A DNA stretch of 64,000 bases from Monodelphis domestica (lineage: Eukaryota > Chordata > Mammalia > Didelphimorphia > Didelphidae): the NCBI RefSeq assembly GCF_027887165.1, contig NC_077234.1:249763658-249827657 (forward strand). The letters run 5' to 3'. A model generated the notes under the pieces. It saw only the letters and a list, made by a program, of their open reading frames with translations, was not told where the DNA came from and searched no databases. Shown piece after piece: positions 20,650 through 32,477 of this stretch. The first letter of the stretch is position 1; the number at the start of each line of letters is the position of its first letter. The translations under genes and the position numbers were made by a program.

Positions 20650-23465
20650 AACTAGCTAGGACTTCAACCAAGAATCATTTACCCAGCAAAACTTACTATA
20701 ATCCTTCAGGGGTAAAAACTGAGTTTTTAACAAAATAAAAAACTTTCAAACATTCCTCATAAAACCAGAGTCATGACTCATATGCAAGACTCCAGAGAAG
20801 CATAAGAAATGAAGTAGGAAAGAGAAACAAAATATATTCAATAAGTATAAACTATTTACATTCCTACTGGGGGGGGTGATTCTTATAATGCCACTGTTAC
20901 TATTAGGACAATTAGAAGCAATATAATAGATAGAGGGCGAGGGGGTGAATATGATGGGATGATATCTAAAAGAAATAAATTAAGGAGTGAGCATTGGGAG
21001 TTTTTACAGCGGAGGGGAAGATGGAAGAGGTGGCAAGGAGAGTACTTCAACCTTACTCTCATTAAGACTGGATTAAAGAGGAAAGAATGGATATAATTAA
21101 CTGGATATAAAAAATTATCTTTCACTACAGGAAAGTAGGAGGGGAAGGTGATAAGAGAGTGGATAGAGTTGATAAAAAAGAGGGCAAATTAAGGGATGGG
21201 GTAGTCAGGAATTAAGCAGGGAAACAGGTTGGAGAGTAATATACATTAATCATAATAGTGAAAAAAATTTTATAAGAAATTTCTAATAAAGGCCTTATTT
21301 CTTTTATACATAAATGACTCAGATATATAAGAATAAAGGTCATTCCTGAATTAATAAATGGTCAAAGGATATACAATAGTCAGTTCTAAGATGAAGTCAT
21401 TAAAGCTTTCTATAGTCATGCAAAAAATGATGAAAATCATAATTAGAAAAATGCAAATTAAAATAATTCTGAAGTACTACCCCACACTGATCAGATTGGC
21501 TCTTATGACAGAAAAGGAAAATGACAAAACTTGGGAGGAGACAGAAATGGCAATTCATGTTTTATAGCACTTTTGATATTTACAAAAGTATTTTCTCCAT
21601 CAAAATCCTGTAAAATAGCATTTCCCCATTTTTCAGACTTATCTATCATCATACAGCTTTTAAGTGCTAAAGATTGATGCACCTAAGTATATTAGAACTT
21701 TTTTTTTAAGGAATAAAAAGAGCAATTCTGACAGTCTATCCCTACATCCTGCCTCTATTGCAACAGTCCAGTCTAATTGAAGCACTTACCAAACTAGAGC
21801 TAGAAAAACTAACAGCAAAGTTCATCTGAAAGAACTTTAAAAGGTGAAGATTATGAGAAAAAAATGTGAAGGAAAATGGCCTACCAGTCCCAGATCTCAA
21901 ACTATAATATAGAATGATCATCAAAACAGGTGCTAGATAAGAGTGATTGGTCATTAGAACAGTTTAGGCATACTATACACAGAAGCAAATGACCTCAGTA
22001 AACTAGTATTTGATTAACTCAGAGAACAAATTACTAGCAGCAAGTACTCATTATTTAACAAAAGGCAGTGGGAAAATTCAAAAGTAGTTAACAGAAACTA
22101 GGTAGAGATTAACATCTTACACTATATTCCAAGATAAGTTCAAAATGAGTACATGATTTAGAATAAGGGTAATATCATAAGCAAATCATGAAAAAAATAC
22201 TTGTTAGATGTATAAATAAGGGAAGAGTTCATGACCAAGCAACAGATAGAGAAGATCACTGGAGGCAAAAATGGATAATTTTGATTCCATTAAATTGAAA
22301 AGTTTCTGAACAAACAAACCCATATAGACAAGATAAGAAATGTATCAGGAAACTTGGGGAACATTTTTTTTCTATAGCAAGTTTCTCTGATAAATCGGTC
22401 TCATTTCTAAGGCATACTTAGAACTGAGCCAAATTTATAAAGAGCCATTTCCTAATTAACAAATTACGAAAGGATATGAAGAGGCCATTTTCAGAAGATC
22501 AAAGCTATTCATTGGTATATGAAAAAATGCTTTAAATCACTATTGATTAGAGGAATGCAACTTTAAATAATTCTGAGGTACCACCTTATATCAGTGATGG
22601 TAAATATTTTAGAGACTGAGAGCCCAAACTGCAACCCTCACACTGCATGTGAACCCTTGCCTCCATCACCTGTCCAAGGACAGGGGAGGGAGAAAGTTCC
22701 AACTGGGCAGAAAAGAGAAAGTCATGTGAAAAATGTCCTCAGGCATGGCGGAGAGTGGGAATGGAGCCCCCTCTGGTACGTGTGCTATAGGTTTGCCAAC
22801 ACAGCCTATTAAAATAAAATTTTGCTAACATGACAGTAAGGAAAAATGACAAATGTTGAAAGAGATATAGGAAAAACAGGTACACAAATGTACTGTTGTT
22901 GGAGTTCTGAACTAGGCAGCCATTTTGGAGAACAATTTGGAACGACACCCAAAGGGTTATAAGGTAGTGCCTACCTTTAGCCCAACAATACTAGATCTGT
23001 ACCCCAAAGACTCTTATATGCAACAATATTTGTATCACCTCTTTTTGTGATGGCAAAAGTTGGAAAGATTGGAAAAATTGGAGATTAGTTGAACAAGCTC
23101 CAATATATATTGTGATGGAATACAGAAAAAGCTGGGAGAACTTAAATGAGCTATTGCAAAATGAAATGAGAACTAGGAAAACATTAAACAGTTATAGCAA
23201 TATTTTAAGAACCATGAAAGACTCAGCTACTCTGATCAGTATAATGACTTATGGTGAAAAATGCTATCTACTTCCATCAACAACTGGGAAATTTGAGTAC
23301 AGATTGAAGTATATATCTTTTTCTTTTTCTTTATTCAACATCGTGTGGAAATGTTTCATATGCCTTCATTTGTATGTATTTCTAAAAAGATATATTTTTT
23401 GCTTTCTCAACATTTGGGGAAAGGGATGGAAGGAGGGAATTTGGAACTGAAAATAAATTTAAATT
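20650..23465 (+). mobile_element. Old LINE-1 sequence, broken and interrupted
   Basis: Plus-strand ORF2-like stretches at about 20660-20830, 21270-21550 (IIIRKMQIKIILKYY) and 21740-23460 (for example 'gaccaagcaacagatagaga' and the C-terminal 'aaatgagctattgcaaaatg'). It is more diverged than L1 'A' and 'B'. It is interrupted by a MIR-like piece (about 21555-21670) and by a hAT-like element (22592-22805). Confidence 0.65.
22592..22805 (+). mobile_element. hAT-like non-autonomous DNA transposon
   Basis: Left end 'cagtgatggtaaatatttta' and right end whose complement reads 'gctgtgttggcaaacctata', giving imperfect terminal inverted repeats. It separates adjoining L1 ORF2 segments. Related copies are at 23533, 25564 (antisense) and 41719. 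The superfamily assignment is from recall of marsupial elements with such ends. Confidence 0.5.
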
Positions 23466-23532
23466 AAATATAAGTGCATCACATAGCTAACCACTGAAGG
23501 CTACTTAAGCCTTCAGTGACTACATAGCTTTA

Positions 23533-23830
23533 GTGCTGTGATGGTGAACCTATGGCATGTGTACCAGAGACGGCACACATAGGCCTCTCTGTGGGCATGC
23601 GTGCCACGGACTCAATGCTCCAAGGACCCAATGAGCCCATCCCTGCAGGACATTTTTCTAGAGATCCTAACTAGAAAGCTGGAGGGAGGTGCAGCCAGGC
23701 TGCTCCCCTCCCTCTCTCCCCAGGAGGAATTAGTAAGCAGCTTTCTTCAAGACAGCATTGCTAGCAGGACAGGATTACCCCCACCCCATTCAGAATGCAA
23801 TGGCCACTTCATTACCTGTCCTGAGTGAGA
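23533..23830 (+). mobile_element. hAT-like element copy
   Basis: Starts 'gctgtgatggtgaacctatg' followed by 'gtaccagagacggcacacat'. This resembles the complemented right end of the copy at 22592-22805. The 3' border is unclear. A perfect 11-bp palindrome (23492-23502 / 23508-23518) lies just upstream. Confidence 0.45.
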
Positions 23831-23882
23831 CAGAAACAACTTATGTCTTTACTATCAGAACTAACCAGTGCCTTTACTATTA

Positions 23883-24810
23883 TGTAATTAGAATGTTACC
23901 CTAAAACTATAATTCCCAGCACCCCACTCTCCTCATATTACTTTTTTCTCATTTTTTAAATGTTTTTTTTTAATTTTCTTTTGACAATTGATTCATATAT
24001 CTCATAACTCAGACAAGTATCCCTCAGTGATTCATGTGTTTGTCAACAGAGGAGATGGCATAATTGTCATAAAATTCCAGTTTTATAAAAATTTTTCTTG
24101 TTCAAGAGTAATTTTAGGATAAGAAACTCGCTACCTCCCCGAATCAAGAAAGTGAACAGCTTGGAGAAGGTGCCATGAAGAAGCCTGCAGAAACCACACA
24201 CTGCACCAAAAGATCCAGAATGAACTTTAGGATGTAGTGAAATTGAACTGTGGGGGGTTGAACACATTGATTTTGAATGTACACTCTTCTGCCAAAGGGG
24301 ACTGCCCCCTAATTGGCTTGTCAATGAGCCTAGCAAACATTGGTTTTGCTCTCTCTCTTCTATTTTTCTCATCTCTATTATAGTTTCCTCTTAGAAAGTG
24401 CAATATTGTATGCACCTTTAGTTAGAACATCTTTAGTGGGAAAAGATAGTTATGTTTAAATGATCCACTGGGGAGACTCATCTCCCAAAGGATCACAGGG
24501 GGATTGTGGAATTAGAATCTGTTACCCTAAAACTATAATTCCCAGCACCCCACTCTCCTCACATTACGTGCTGGCATAGGGAGGATATAAATTTGGTGTA
24601 GCCCTGCCTCTCACTCTCTTCTTTTCCTGTCGCAGTTTTGGTGAAGTGGGCTTTTTAAACAGGCAAGAACTTAGTTACGTGTTCTTTATTTTGTTCAATA
24701 ATTTTTTTTACTTCTATCTCCTTTTCATTCCTTCTACTTTAAGTGATTATTAATAAACTTTATAAAATTAATACTTGGAGTTTCTGGATATTAATTTAAG
24801 TCCTACACTA
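23883..24810 (+). mobile_element. LTR retroelement remnant
   Basis: Two direct copies of one LTR start, 'gttaccctaaaactataatt' onward, occur at 23883-23942 and 24505-24568. The first is cut off after about 60 bp. The second (24505-24810) looks complete: TGTGGAATTAG … CCTACA, a TATA-like 'ggatataaatt' (about 24583-24593) and AATAAA (24752-24757). A purine-rich 'aaaggatcacaggggga' precedes it, as a polypurine tract should. No coding frame is recognised in the internal part. Confidence 0.65.
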
Positions 24811-25359
24811 TACAAAGTATTTTGGAGGTTTGGGGATGTGTCTTTTGAATTTGTTCTTTTAAAGTGTTCAAAACTGTAGTCTAGGGATTTAGGAATAATT
24901 TGTATGAACCCCAGGCTAGGATAACAGCCTTTTTGCGGTTCTTCATCTCCCTTCTCTAGTTTCTTTCATAAGCAGATTTGAGCTTTAATTTGCATTCATC
25001 TTCCCCTCACTTCTTACTAGCCTGTTCAATTTGCATTCAAAGGAGTGCCTGGCTGAAGGAAAACAAGTGGAAAATACAATAGTGGCTTGTCAGAGGGAGC
25101 AATCAGTCCTGCATCCAGATTAAAACCTGTCTTCAACCCTTAACCATTTGCTAAAAAAAGTTAATTTGGAGGATACCTCCTTCAGGAAGGCTGGAGCAGG
25201 CTGGGGTGAATGTGTTGGGTTGTCATTTAACCCGAGAGTTATATCCTCCTATAAATAAGGAGTTTTCCTGTAAGGTGGGGCTTCTTTGCCTTTTTTTCTA
25301 GGTTTGAGGGGATCGTAGCTCACTTAACTAGAGGGAAGCAAAGTGCTTGCTTCCCTCGC
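24811..25359. other. Intergenic, nothing recognised
   Basis: Unique-looking sequence without supported genes or repeats. Confidence 0.4.
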
Positions 25360-25564
25360 CTCCTATCACCTGCCCCTCTGGCCAGCAGTCCAATGGGAGG
25401 GCATCATCCCTCCCCTGGGTGGAGTATGGGGGGGGCAGGGCACACCTGGCACTCAGTGGGAGGAAGGGAACAGAATATGGTCTCTGGGGGGGCAAGCATG
25501 GGCACCTAACTTGGTCTGCAGAGTGGGGTCTTGCACTCCATCTCTAAAAGGTTCTCCATCACTG
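25360..25564 (-). mobile_element. hAT-like element copy, antisense
   Basis: The minus strand starts at 25564 with 'cagtgatggagaacctttta', the same end as 22592 and 41719. The inner part is GC-rich; the far end is not clear. Confidence 0.5.
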
Positions 25565-25599
25565 GCTGAGTGGGAGAGGCACTAGTAGCTCCAGGTGCC

Positions 25600-26600
25600 A
25601 AAAAAGACCAGAAGAAGCAGGGCTTTAACCAAGTCTTCAAGGAAGTCAAGGATTCCAAGAAGTAGAGTTTAGGAAGGAAAGCATTCTGAGCACAAAGGAC
25701 AGCCAGTGCAAAGACACAAAGAGGAGGTGGGAGTGTACTACGCGAGGGCAGTGTGGCTTCACCTGACAGCACCATGGGAGGAGGAAGTGATGGATAAGCA
25801 GACTGAAAAGAGCTTTACATAATAAACACAAGAGTTTGCCTTTGACAAGGGAGTAGCCGTGTGGAAGTGAATTGGAATAAGGGGAGATTTGAAATGAGAT
25901 GTCCAGTTAGAAGGTTACCACAATAATCGAGACAAGAAGCAAGGATGGGCCAAACTAGGATAATAGCTGTATGCAAAAGGACATCCATTCCAGAGGTGGA
26001 GAAAAGAAAGGGTGAAGAGTCCAGGATGGCACTTGAGTGTCTGCTCTTGGGAGACTGGAAGGTCATTACTCTCAGCCATCAGAGGGAGGCTCAGAAGAGG
26101 AAAAGGGAATGCATTGTCTTTTGAATATATTGAACTTGAAACGCCTTATGGGACCGAGACTTCGAACTGTCCAGGAAGGAGTTGGTGGTGGCGGGCTGGA
26201 GCTCAGGAGAGAATATACGTGTGTGTGACGATGGCTGAACCTACGGACGTCGATGAGAAAATCAAGTGAGAAAGTACGGACAGATTTAGAGGGTCAAGGA
26301 CAATGCGTGTCTGAAACACTGAAGATAAAAGAACAAGAAAGAAGGTATAACAAAGAGCCATCAGCCCCATAAAGCCAGAAAATAGACTATCTAGGTCAAG
26401 ATGGTCATCAGTTTCCAATGTTTCAGAGATGGAGGATGACTGAGGAAAGCCCATTAGAATATTTTGTTAACTCTGGAGAGAGAGGTAGGAAGATTCCGGA
26501 GAATTTAGAAGAAAATGAGAGGGTTTTTTCAAGGATTTTAGTTGAGAAGGGCACAAGAGATGTAGGATAATAGCTAATAGGTATAGTAGATCTATAAGGC
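25600..26600 (-). mobile_element. L2-clade LINE relic, antisense
   Basis: The plus strand shows the antisense of L2 reverse transcriptase 3' sequence (for example 'aaggttaccacaataatcga', 'gagatgtccagttagaaggt'). It is the reverse of the type of sequence at 43990-44780. It is heavily decayed. Confidence 0.5.
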
Positions 26601-26723
26601 TTTATAAGGATGATAGAGATTTGGATGTGTTTGCAGGTAACCAGGAACCAGCATTTAGGAAAAGAGTAGAGATGAGAAGTGGAGGTAATCTGCTGCATAA
26701 GATGAGAAAAAATGGCCTCAAGA

Positions 26724-26970
26724 ACAGCTAGGTAGCTCAGTAGATAGCCAAGACTAGAGACAGGAGGTCGGAGGTCCTAGCTTCAAATGTGACCTCAGAT
26801 ACTTCCTAGCTGTGTGACCCCGGGCAATACAGGGATAATAGGTTCACTTCCAGGGGAACCAAATGTGAATAATCATCTCCCAGGGTTATGAGGATCAAAT
26901 GAGATAATAGTTATAAAGTGCTATAGTGCCTAGTACATAATAGGAGACCCTCAATAAATGCTTATTTCCT
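26724..26970 (+). mobile_element. MIR/CORE-type SINE
   Basis: tRNA-like head ('cagctaggtagctcagtaga', 'tagcttcaaatgtgacctca'), core ('gctgtgtgaccccgggcaa') and an L2-like tail ('agtgcctagtacataatagg', 'tcaataaatgctta'). Confidence 0.75.
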
Positions 26971-28235
26971 TTCTTTTTCTTCCTTCTTTAGTTTGGCATC
27001 AAAGGCCCTCCAAAAGTGAACCATCGCCTATCTTTCCATTCTTATTGAATACGATTCCCCACCTCTCTTCAGCCACTAGACTTCTAGGAGTTCTCAAAAC
27101 TAATTCTGCAGTCTCTTTACCCCTCAGACCCCTTATTTCTTTGTTTCCTTTCCTCTGCTTTCCCCCACTACTTCCTTGGCCTTGTGAACTCTCATAGCAC
27201 CATTGGCCCCTCATGCACCCAAGTTCTTATTTTATAGTTGTGTACATGCATCACCTATTTTACAATAAATGTTTACAATATATTGTATAAATTCCTACAC
27301 GGACCAGGTGTAGCTATTACAAAGCTTTCACAAAGTAATGCTCACATTTTTTAAAAAGTTGAGTTGTTTCCCCCTTCTACTTTCTTTTGTGGGAGGAGGA
27401 GAAGGAGGGGAGGCAAGAAAACAGAATAATAATTCTCATAAGGTAAAACAGGCTCATGAGAATTATTATTCTAATTTATCACACTCAATTACAAACATTT
27501 CACTGAATTCTTCTATTTCCCCCCCTACTTTGGAATATATTTAGGTAAGGAATTTTCTTTTTGTAATAGTCTCTCAAATATAATGTTTTTGCATTTGACT
27601 TAACAAGATCCCTAATTTTGGGAGGAAAAAACCTCACACATTATTTAACAGTTTTTCAATACAAGTCCAAGACAGTCTTTTAATGATTTCTAATTTTAAT
27701 TTTCCACTCTGAGACAGCCCATTTGACACGAATCCCCCATTCTGCCTCCTCTAGGTAAAGTACTATATTCAAACAACTTACCTGAATTCATTGTAAATCA
27801 GATACTTAATAAAATGCTTTGTACAAAAATTCCATTAAGCTTTTACCTGATAATCAAAAAATAAAATAATCCAATAAACCAAATTTCTATTATAGATCTA
27901 TAATTCCGTGCATATTGATAGCTATGATGCATTTAAGTTGGCATTAAATTCCCAAATTGCCCAACTTAAAATTCTATATTTTGTTTTAGTAAGTTTACAT
28001 ATTTACTTATGTTTGGTGTTTTTTGGAGTGTGTTTTTGGTATTTTGTTTGCTACTGTATTAAAGACCTTCAAAAATGAGAATAACAGACTCTCAGAACTA
28101 GAGCTGGAAGAGATCTATGTTAAGTTCGTTCACCACATTTGTTCAATCACTCAGGTAGCAGAGAATATCAAATGTTTTGAGATACTCCAATTATTTTTTA
28201 TGAAAAAGCAAACTATTACAAAAACTGAACACTAA
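26971..28235. other. Intergenic segment between LINE cluster and ZNF654 end
   Basis: Mostly unrecognised. It holds a perfect hairpin at 27423-27472 and a MIR-like fragment at about 28080-28190 ('cagaactagagctggaagag'). Confidence 0.45.
27423..27472. repeat. Perfect 17-bp inverted repeat (hairpin)
   Basis: The left arm agaataataattctcat (27423-27439) is perfectly complementary to 27456-27472, with a 16-nt loop. It is AT-rich, in intergenic sequence about 770 bp beyond the ZNF654 poly(A) site. Function unknown. Confidence 0.9.
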
Positions 28236-28254
28236 TTAACAACAAGGACAATGT

Positions 28255-28260
28255 TTTATT
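28255..28260 (-). promoter_or_regulatory. ZNF654: Polyadenylation signal AATAAA, likely ZNF654 end
   Basis: AATAAA on the minus strand followed by 'acattgtccttgttgtt', a GU-rich downstream context. The change from repeat-poor to ordinary sequence at this point supports it as the distal site. Confidence 0.55.
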
Positions 28261-30444
28261 GAACAGATCTATGTACAGTACAAAAATTTCTTTAAATGAA
28301 ACACTACTGTTGATTTATTGCAGTTCGATGGCTCAGTTTTAATTTGTACTCTTATAAAATGCAAAGTAAAATAATTTAACATTCAACAAGGAAGCACAAA
28401 TTTCCTTTCTTGCTGAATCTGTAATAACTTTTACAAATTAATAGAGATCCAAAATGCATACATTGCATTTAGTCAATCAGAAAAGGTGTTATACAGTACC
28501 AAATAAATTAAGAAATAAACACTATTACCCTTTTGGGGTTCTCATCCATACAACTGGTGTTAAACCAATAAAAAATAAATGAGTACAGCTGAACCTTCAG
28601 TGTGATTTGAAAACCACAATTTTAATGTTATAAATTATCCACTCAATTTGTACAATTGGTAGTTCTTTTAAAAATGAATATGGCTAAATGCCCAAAGTAC
28701 CAGTGTCCTTTCCCACACACATGCCCACTTTCAACATAGTTCATAATATTTGAGCAGCAACATTTCATACTTCTATTTGCTTAACCATAATGAACCTCAA
28801 GTAGTAACAGTTGACTCTGAAGCAAATTTTCATTTTCAAGAAGAAAAATCAATTTAAGCAATGGTCTAAAAAAGGTAAAATTCTACCCATGTAAAACAAG
28901 AATATCCTTAGAAATGGATTAGAAAAAAGCACTACAACAGGAAAAGAGAAATGGAACCAACTCCCTCACGTCTTCCCCACTCAAAACCAGCACCGTTGGA
29001 AATTCTTCTGCAGAACTTTAAAAATAGTCACTTAATTTAGGTTTATATTTTATAAAAATTTACATGATATTACTCTGCACACTCTGAACAGATGGTTCTT
29101 TAAAATTCACATACCTAACAGAAGCTGGATACGTGTTGACAAAAAGTTTTATAAAATGATATTGTATTATGGTACAACTCTCATTTAGCTTTATGTGCCA
29201 ATTAAACTTTCATGGCTTTCAAGAACCTAAATTTTCTCTTATAGCAACAAAAACATAAATTGTTAAGTTGAAGCTAAATGACAAATAGGTAGGGAATGGT
29301 TAGAATTATTTGAAACTAGATATTAACAAGTTTCAAGTGGAAACTTGACATACTGTGGACATGAGTTTAAAATAAGAGTTACATAGCTATTAAATCATTT
29401 TATAAACATTAGAAATCTGATAAGAGTTTGAGTCTTGGTAACTAGATCTGGGGTAAAAGTATGAATTAAATTCAACAACATTCATATAAAATTGCTAAAT
29501 TATATCAATGATGCTGTTCCCAAGCAGATTGTTAGTATTATACTATATATATATTTTTAAAGTGAATTTTAATAGTACTTAAAGGCCTTTTTTTCCTCTT
29601 TCTTTTTCAGTAATGGAGCCCAGGGAAGAGAAATTCCTCTTAATTCTAAAAACTAGAAACTTGATTGCAAATGAATGACAAAAAAATGTTTAAGTACTTG
29701 AGATAGTTTGGAAACAAACAAAAAACAAACTAGTAGGTGAAAATAATTATAAATAGCTAAAAGCATTTTGTAGCCTCTAACTTTTAGTAGGTCACTACAA
29801 GAAATCTGCATTTTTTGATTTAGGAACACAAACTGATGATTTGCCAAAAGGAAAAAAAAAAAAGCTAAATTTGGTATTTAGTTTCACCATTTTGTCCAAA
29901 AAATGCTAGAGCCTAAGTATTTAAGCAAAAGGATTTACAAAAATTATGTTATGGAGATAAAAGATTCCTAAAATGAGAGCACATGGTGAAGTCTTCAGTT
30001 AAAAAGATGTAGCCAATATGTGGCCAAAGATACTTAAGAAACACATATATAATTAAACCTATAACCCCTATGCAAATGTGAATTCCAGTGTTATCCATAA
30101 ATAAACCCTAAATTTGATTTCTATAGATTTTAATGCTTTTCGGTTACACAAAACAATTTGACACTGCCAGTATAATGAATCATTTTTTAAACCTAAAATT
30201 AGGAAAATATTTTATGGATCACTTATGTTGAATTATAAATTCTATTTTGATTAAGTCTAGCTTCAGTCTGAAAAGAAAAAATGTCCAATTTTCTGTACAT
30301 TTTATATATCTGAGTCAAAGAAGTCATTATATGCCCTGGAAAACCAAAGTTTTTTTTAAGAGAAAATTTTATTTCGGGTTTTTTGCTAATGGTTTTTGGG
30401 TAGCTTGGTTTCTGGCTTTTAGATAATTAAGGAAGGAGAACTGT

Positions 30445-30704
30445 GGCTGGGCATGGTGGTACAGACCTATAATTCCAGCTCCCGGGAAGGTTGAGGCTGA
30501 CAAATCTCTTGAGCTTTGGCGTTGAGTGACAGTAAGCTATGAAGATTGGGTGTCTGCACTTTAGAATGAGCTGTGGGAAATGGAAGGGAGGCAGGGGAAG
30601 GGGTGAACAGGTCAATGCTCCTGTACAGTCAGAGGTGGGATCATGTTCATGCTCTTGTACTTCCAGCCTGGGCAAGTTGAAAAACCCTAGTATTTAAAAA
30701 AAAA
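30445..30704 (+). pseudogene. 7SL (SRP) RNA retropseudogene
   Basis: Starts 'ggctgggcatggtggtacag' and includes the Alu-domain segment 'gaaggttgaggctgacaaat', the S-domain segments 'gattgggtgtctgcactt' and 'ggggtgaacaggtcaa', and the 3' Alu-domain 'ccagcctgggcaa'. It ends with an A-run at 30696-30704. Because the S domain is present, this is a copy of 7SL RNA itself, not a primate Alu or rodent B1. It is diverged and shortened in the S domain, so not functional. It lies antisense within the ZNF654 3' UTR. Confidence 0.85.
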
Positions 30705-31945
30705 TAAGAGATGTATGCAAGCTTCCAAATGAAAATAATATATATTTGAGCGTATTATTTCTTTTAGACCCTTCTTCTTATTTGTTTATTGGCAGTGAGG
30801 TTAAAACCTCTCATAGGAAAATTATTGGCCATTACTGTAACGATACTTATATTCTTAAAGTCAAAATTCTGTTAAAAATTCTCCATATTTTGGGATGTGA
30901 TTAAAAAAATATTTCTATTTAGAAAGCCCAAATTTATTATTGTTTCATTGATACTGGAGTATTAAATAAATGGTTTCTTGCCCTAATTCTAATATATTTC
31001 TAAAGATAACTTTTGTCTTCTTAAGACATTATTTAGATAATTCACACCAAAAGATGTGTGTATGTAAATGCGCAAGTGTACACTTGAAACTTCAACGTAT
31101 CTTCAAGACTTTATTCTTCCTTTCTTGGCCTTCTTTTGATTCCCACACCTAAAAAGTTATTTTTCAATTTTATATTAAGATTGTATTAAAAGATAACTGT
31201 GCCAGTTAACTTTATTCTGCATTGTAAAATCGAACAAGTTTTGGTTTAAATCAAAAGTCTGGAAACATTTTGGCCCTAAATTTCTTGGAACTTCATTTAA
31301 AAATTCTAATATCACACCTGGCCAAGATTTTTCACTTTCTGGAAACAAGTTTTTAAAAGGCATTCCCACAAAATTTAAGGGTTAATATGATAATAACCAT
31401 CAAAGAAGATTTTTAAAAATTTCCGTTTCCAAGCAAATCACAACTTGCTAGTGATGTCTTTGTGTCATGTTTTATCAAGAAGTGAAGGACATTATTTGTA
31501 CATGCATAAAAAGAAAGAACATACTGTTTGGAAAATAGCTTTTGAATTCCTTAAAATTCATCTTTTGTTTTTGTTTCTTTACAAATTCACATTATTCCTT
31601 TCTTTAAGGCCACAGCTACTTTTCTTCTTGGGTTGAATGCTTCTTTATGAGGTGTTAATAAGTTAAATTGAATGTGCTGCTGTGCTTTGATCATACACTC
31701 TTATGTGTGGTCTTCTGGAAAACTGGTACTTTGGGATCTTTGTAGTAACCCTTCTGGAGTCAAAACTGGCACATCTCCTCTGTGAGTTCATTCTAGAAAA
31801 TGTGCTTTTTCTTTATATTGTTCTTTAGTAATCTGAGACCACTCTATGATTAAGGCCAACTGGGAAAGAGCAAATTGATGATGCATTTTCTAGTAGTGCT
31901 TTTTTTTTCACACTACTTCTTGATAGACTTTTCAGTAACATTTTA

Positions 31946-31953
31946 TCAGGCAC
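31946..31953 (-). CDS. ZNF654: ZNF654 terminal exon, last coding bases
   Basis: An acceptor 'tcttctttacag' ends at 31954 and the exon starts GTGCCTGA. Joined to the last base before the GTAAGT donor at 32477 it gives Ser-Ala-stop, so the protein ends …DSDDESA. This matches my memory of the human ZNF654 C-terminus and leaves only 8 coding nt here, followed by the long 3' UTR. If the intron is retained, the protein would instead end SKSVCV with a TAG at 32460-32458. Confidence 0.8.
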
Positions 31954-32477
31954 CTGTAAAGAAGAACATAATTGTTACCTTCATTTTTGTATATATCTGA
32001 TGAAATTTCCAAAGCAGAATATGAATTAATTTTACTAGATCTAATTACCAGGACTATACAATTTAGAGCTGGAAGTGACTTCAAATCTGTCACCATCTAC
32101 TGAAATCCTTCATTTTAAGGGGTTTATCTAAGGTCACACAGGCAGAGTAAGCAAAGTCACATTCAAACCCAGGCCTCTTGACTCTAAACACCGCTCTCTA
32201 CTACATTCTTATTGTACAACACAAAAAAAAGCAGTTTTCCATCTCCGAATTTTTTCCTTTATCTATCAAAGCAGTTTAAAAAAATTCTCAACCCTTCCCA
32301 TGCTTTTCTTGTGAAGGCTGCACCCCATTAGCTTTATGTTCTGACAACGATCATTCCCTGTATTTTTTCTCATTTTTATGACTTCAAAATCAGTATTTTT
32401 CTTAGTGTTGCGGTTACAATTCTACCACGACTTTTCACCGATCTATCTGCCCTCCTGCTACACACACACAGACTTAC
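31954..32477 (-). other. ZNF654: ZNF654 last intron
   Basis: A 524-nt intron with a GTAAGT donor and a TTTACAG acceptor. It contains an antisense MIR-like SINE at about 32045-32215 ('agagctggaagtgacttcaa', 'aggtcacacaggcagagtaa'). Confidence 0.8.

Larger units (their letters stand above)
28236..31945 (-). other. ZNF654: ZNF654 3' UTR
   Basis: Runs from the TGA at 31948-31946 to the region just past the polyadenylation signal. It is AT-rich, has very few repeats compared with its flanks (only the 7SL copy at 30445-30704 is clear) and has no long frames, as expected for a conserved long 3' UTR. Additional minus-strand AATAAA motifs (for example 28318-28313) could give shorter forms. Confidence 0.65.

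Noticed and set aside
24067..24372. 101-codon minus-strand frame
   Set aside because: It lies inside the LTR-element remnant, resembles no known protein and runs against the element's direction.
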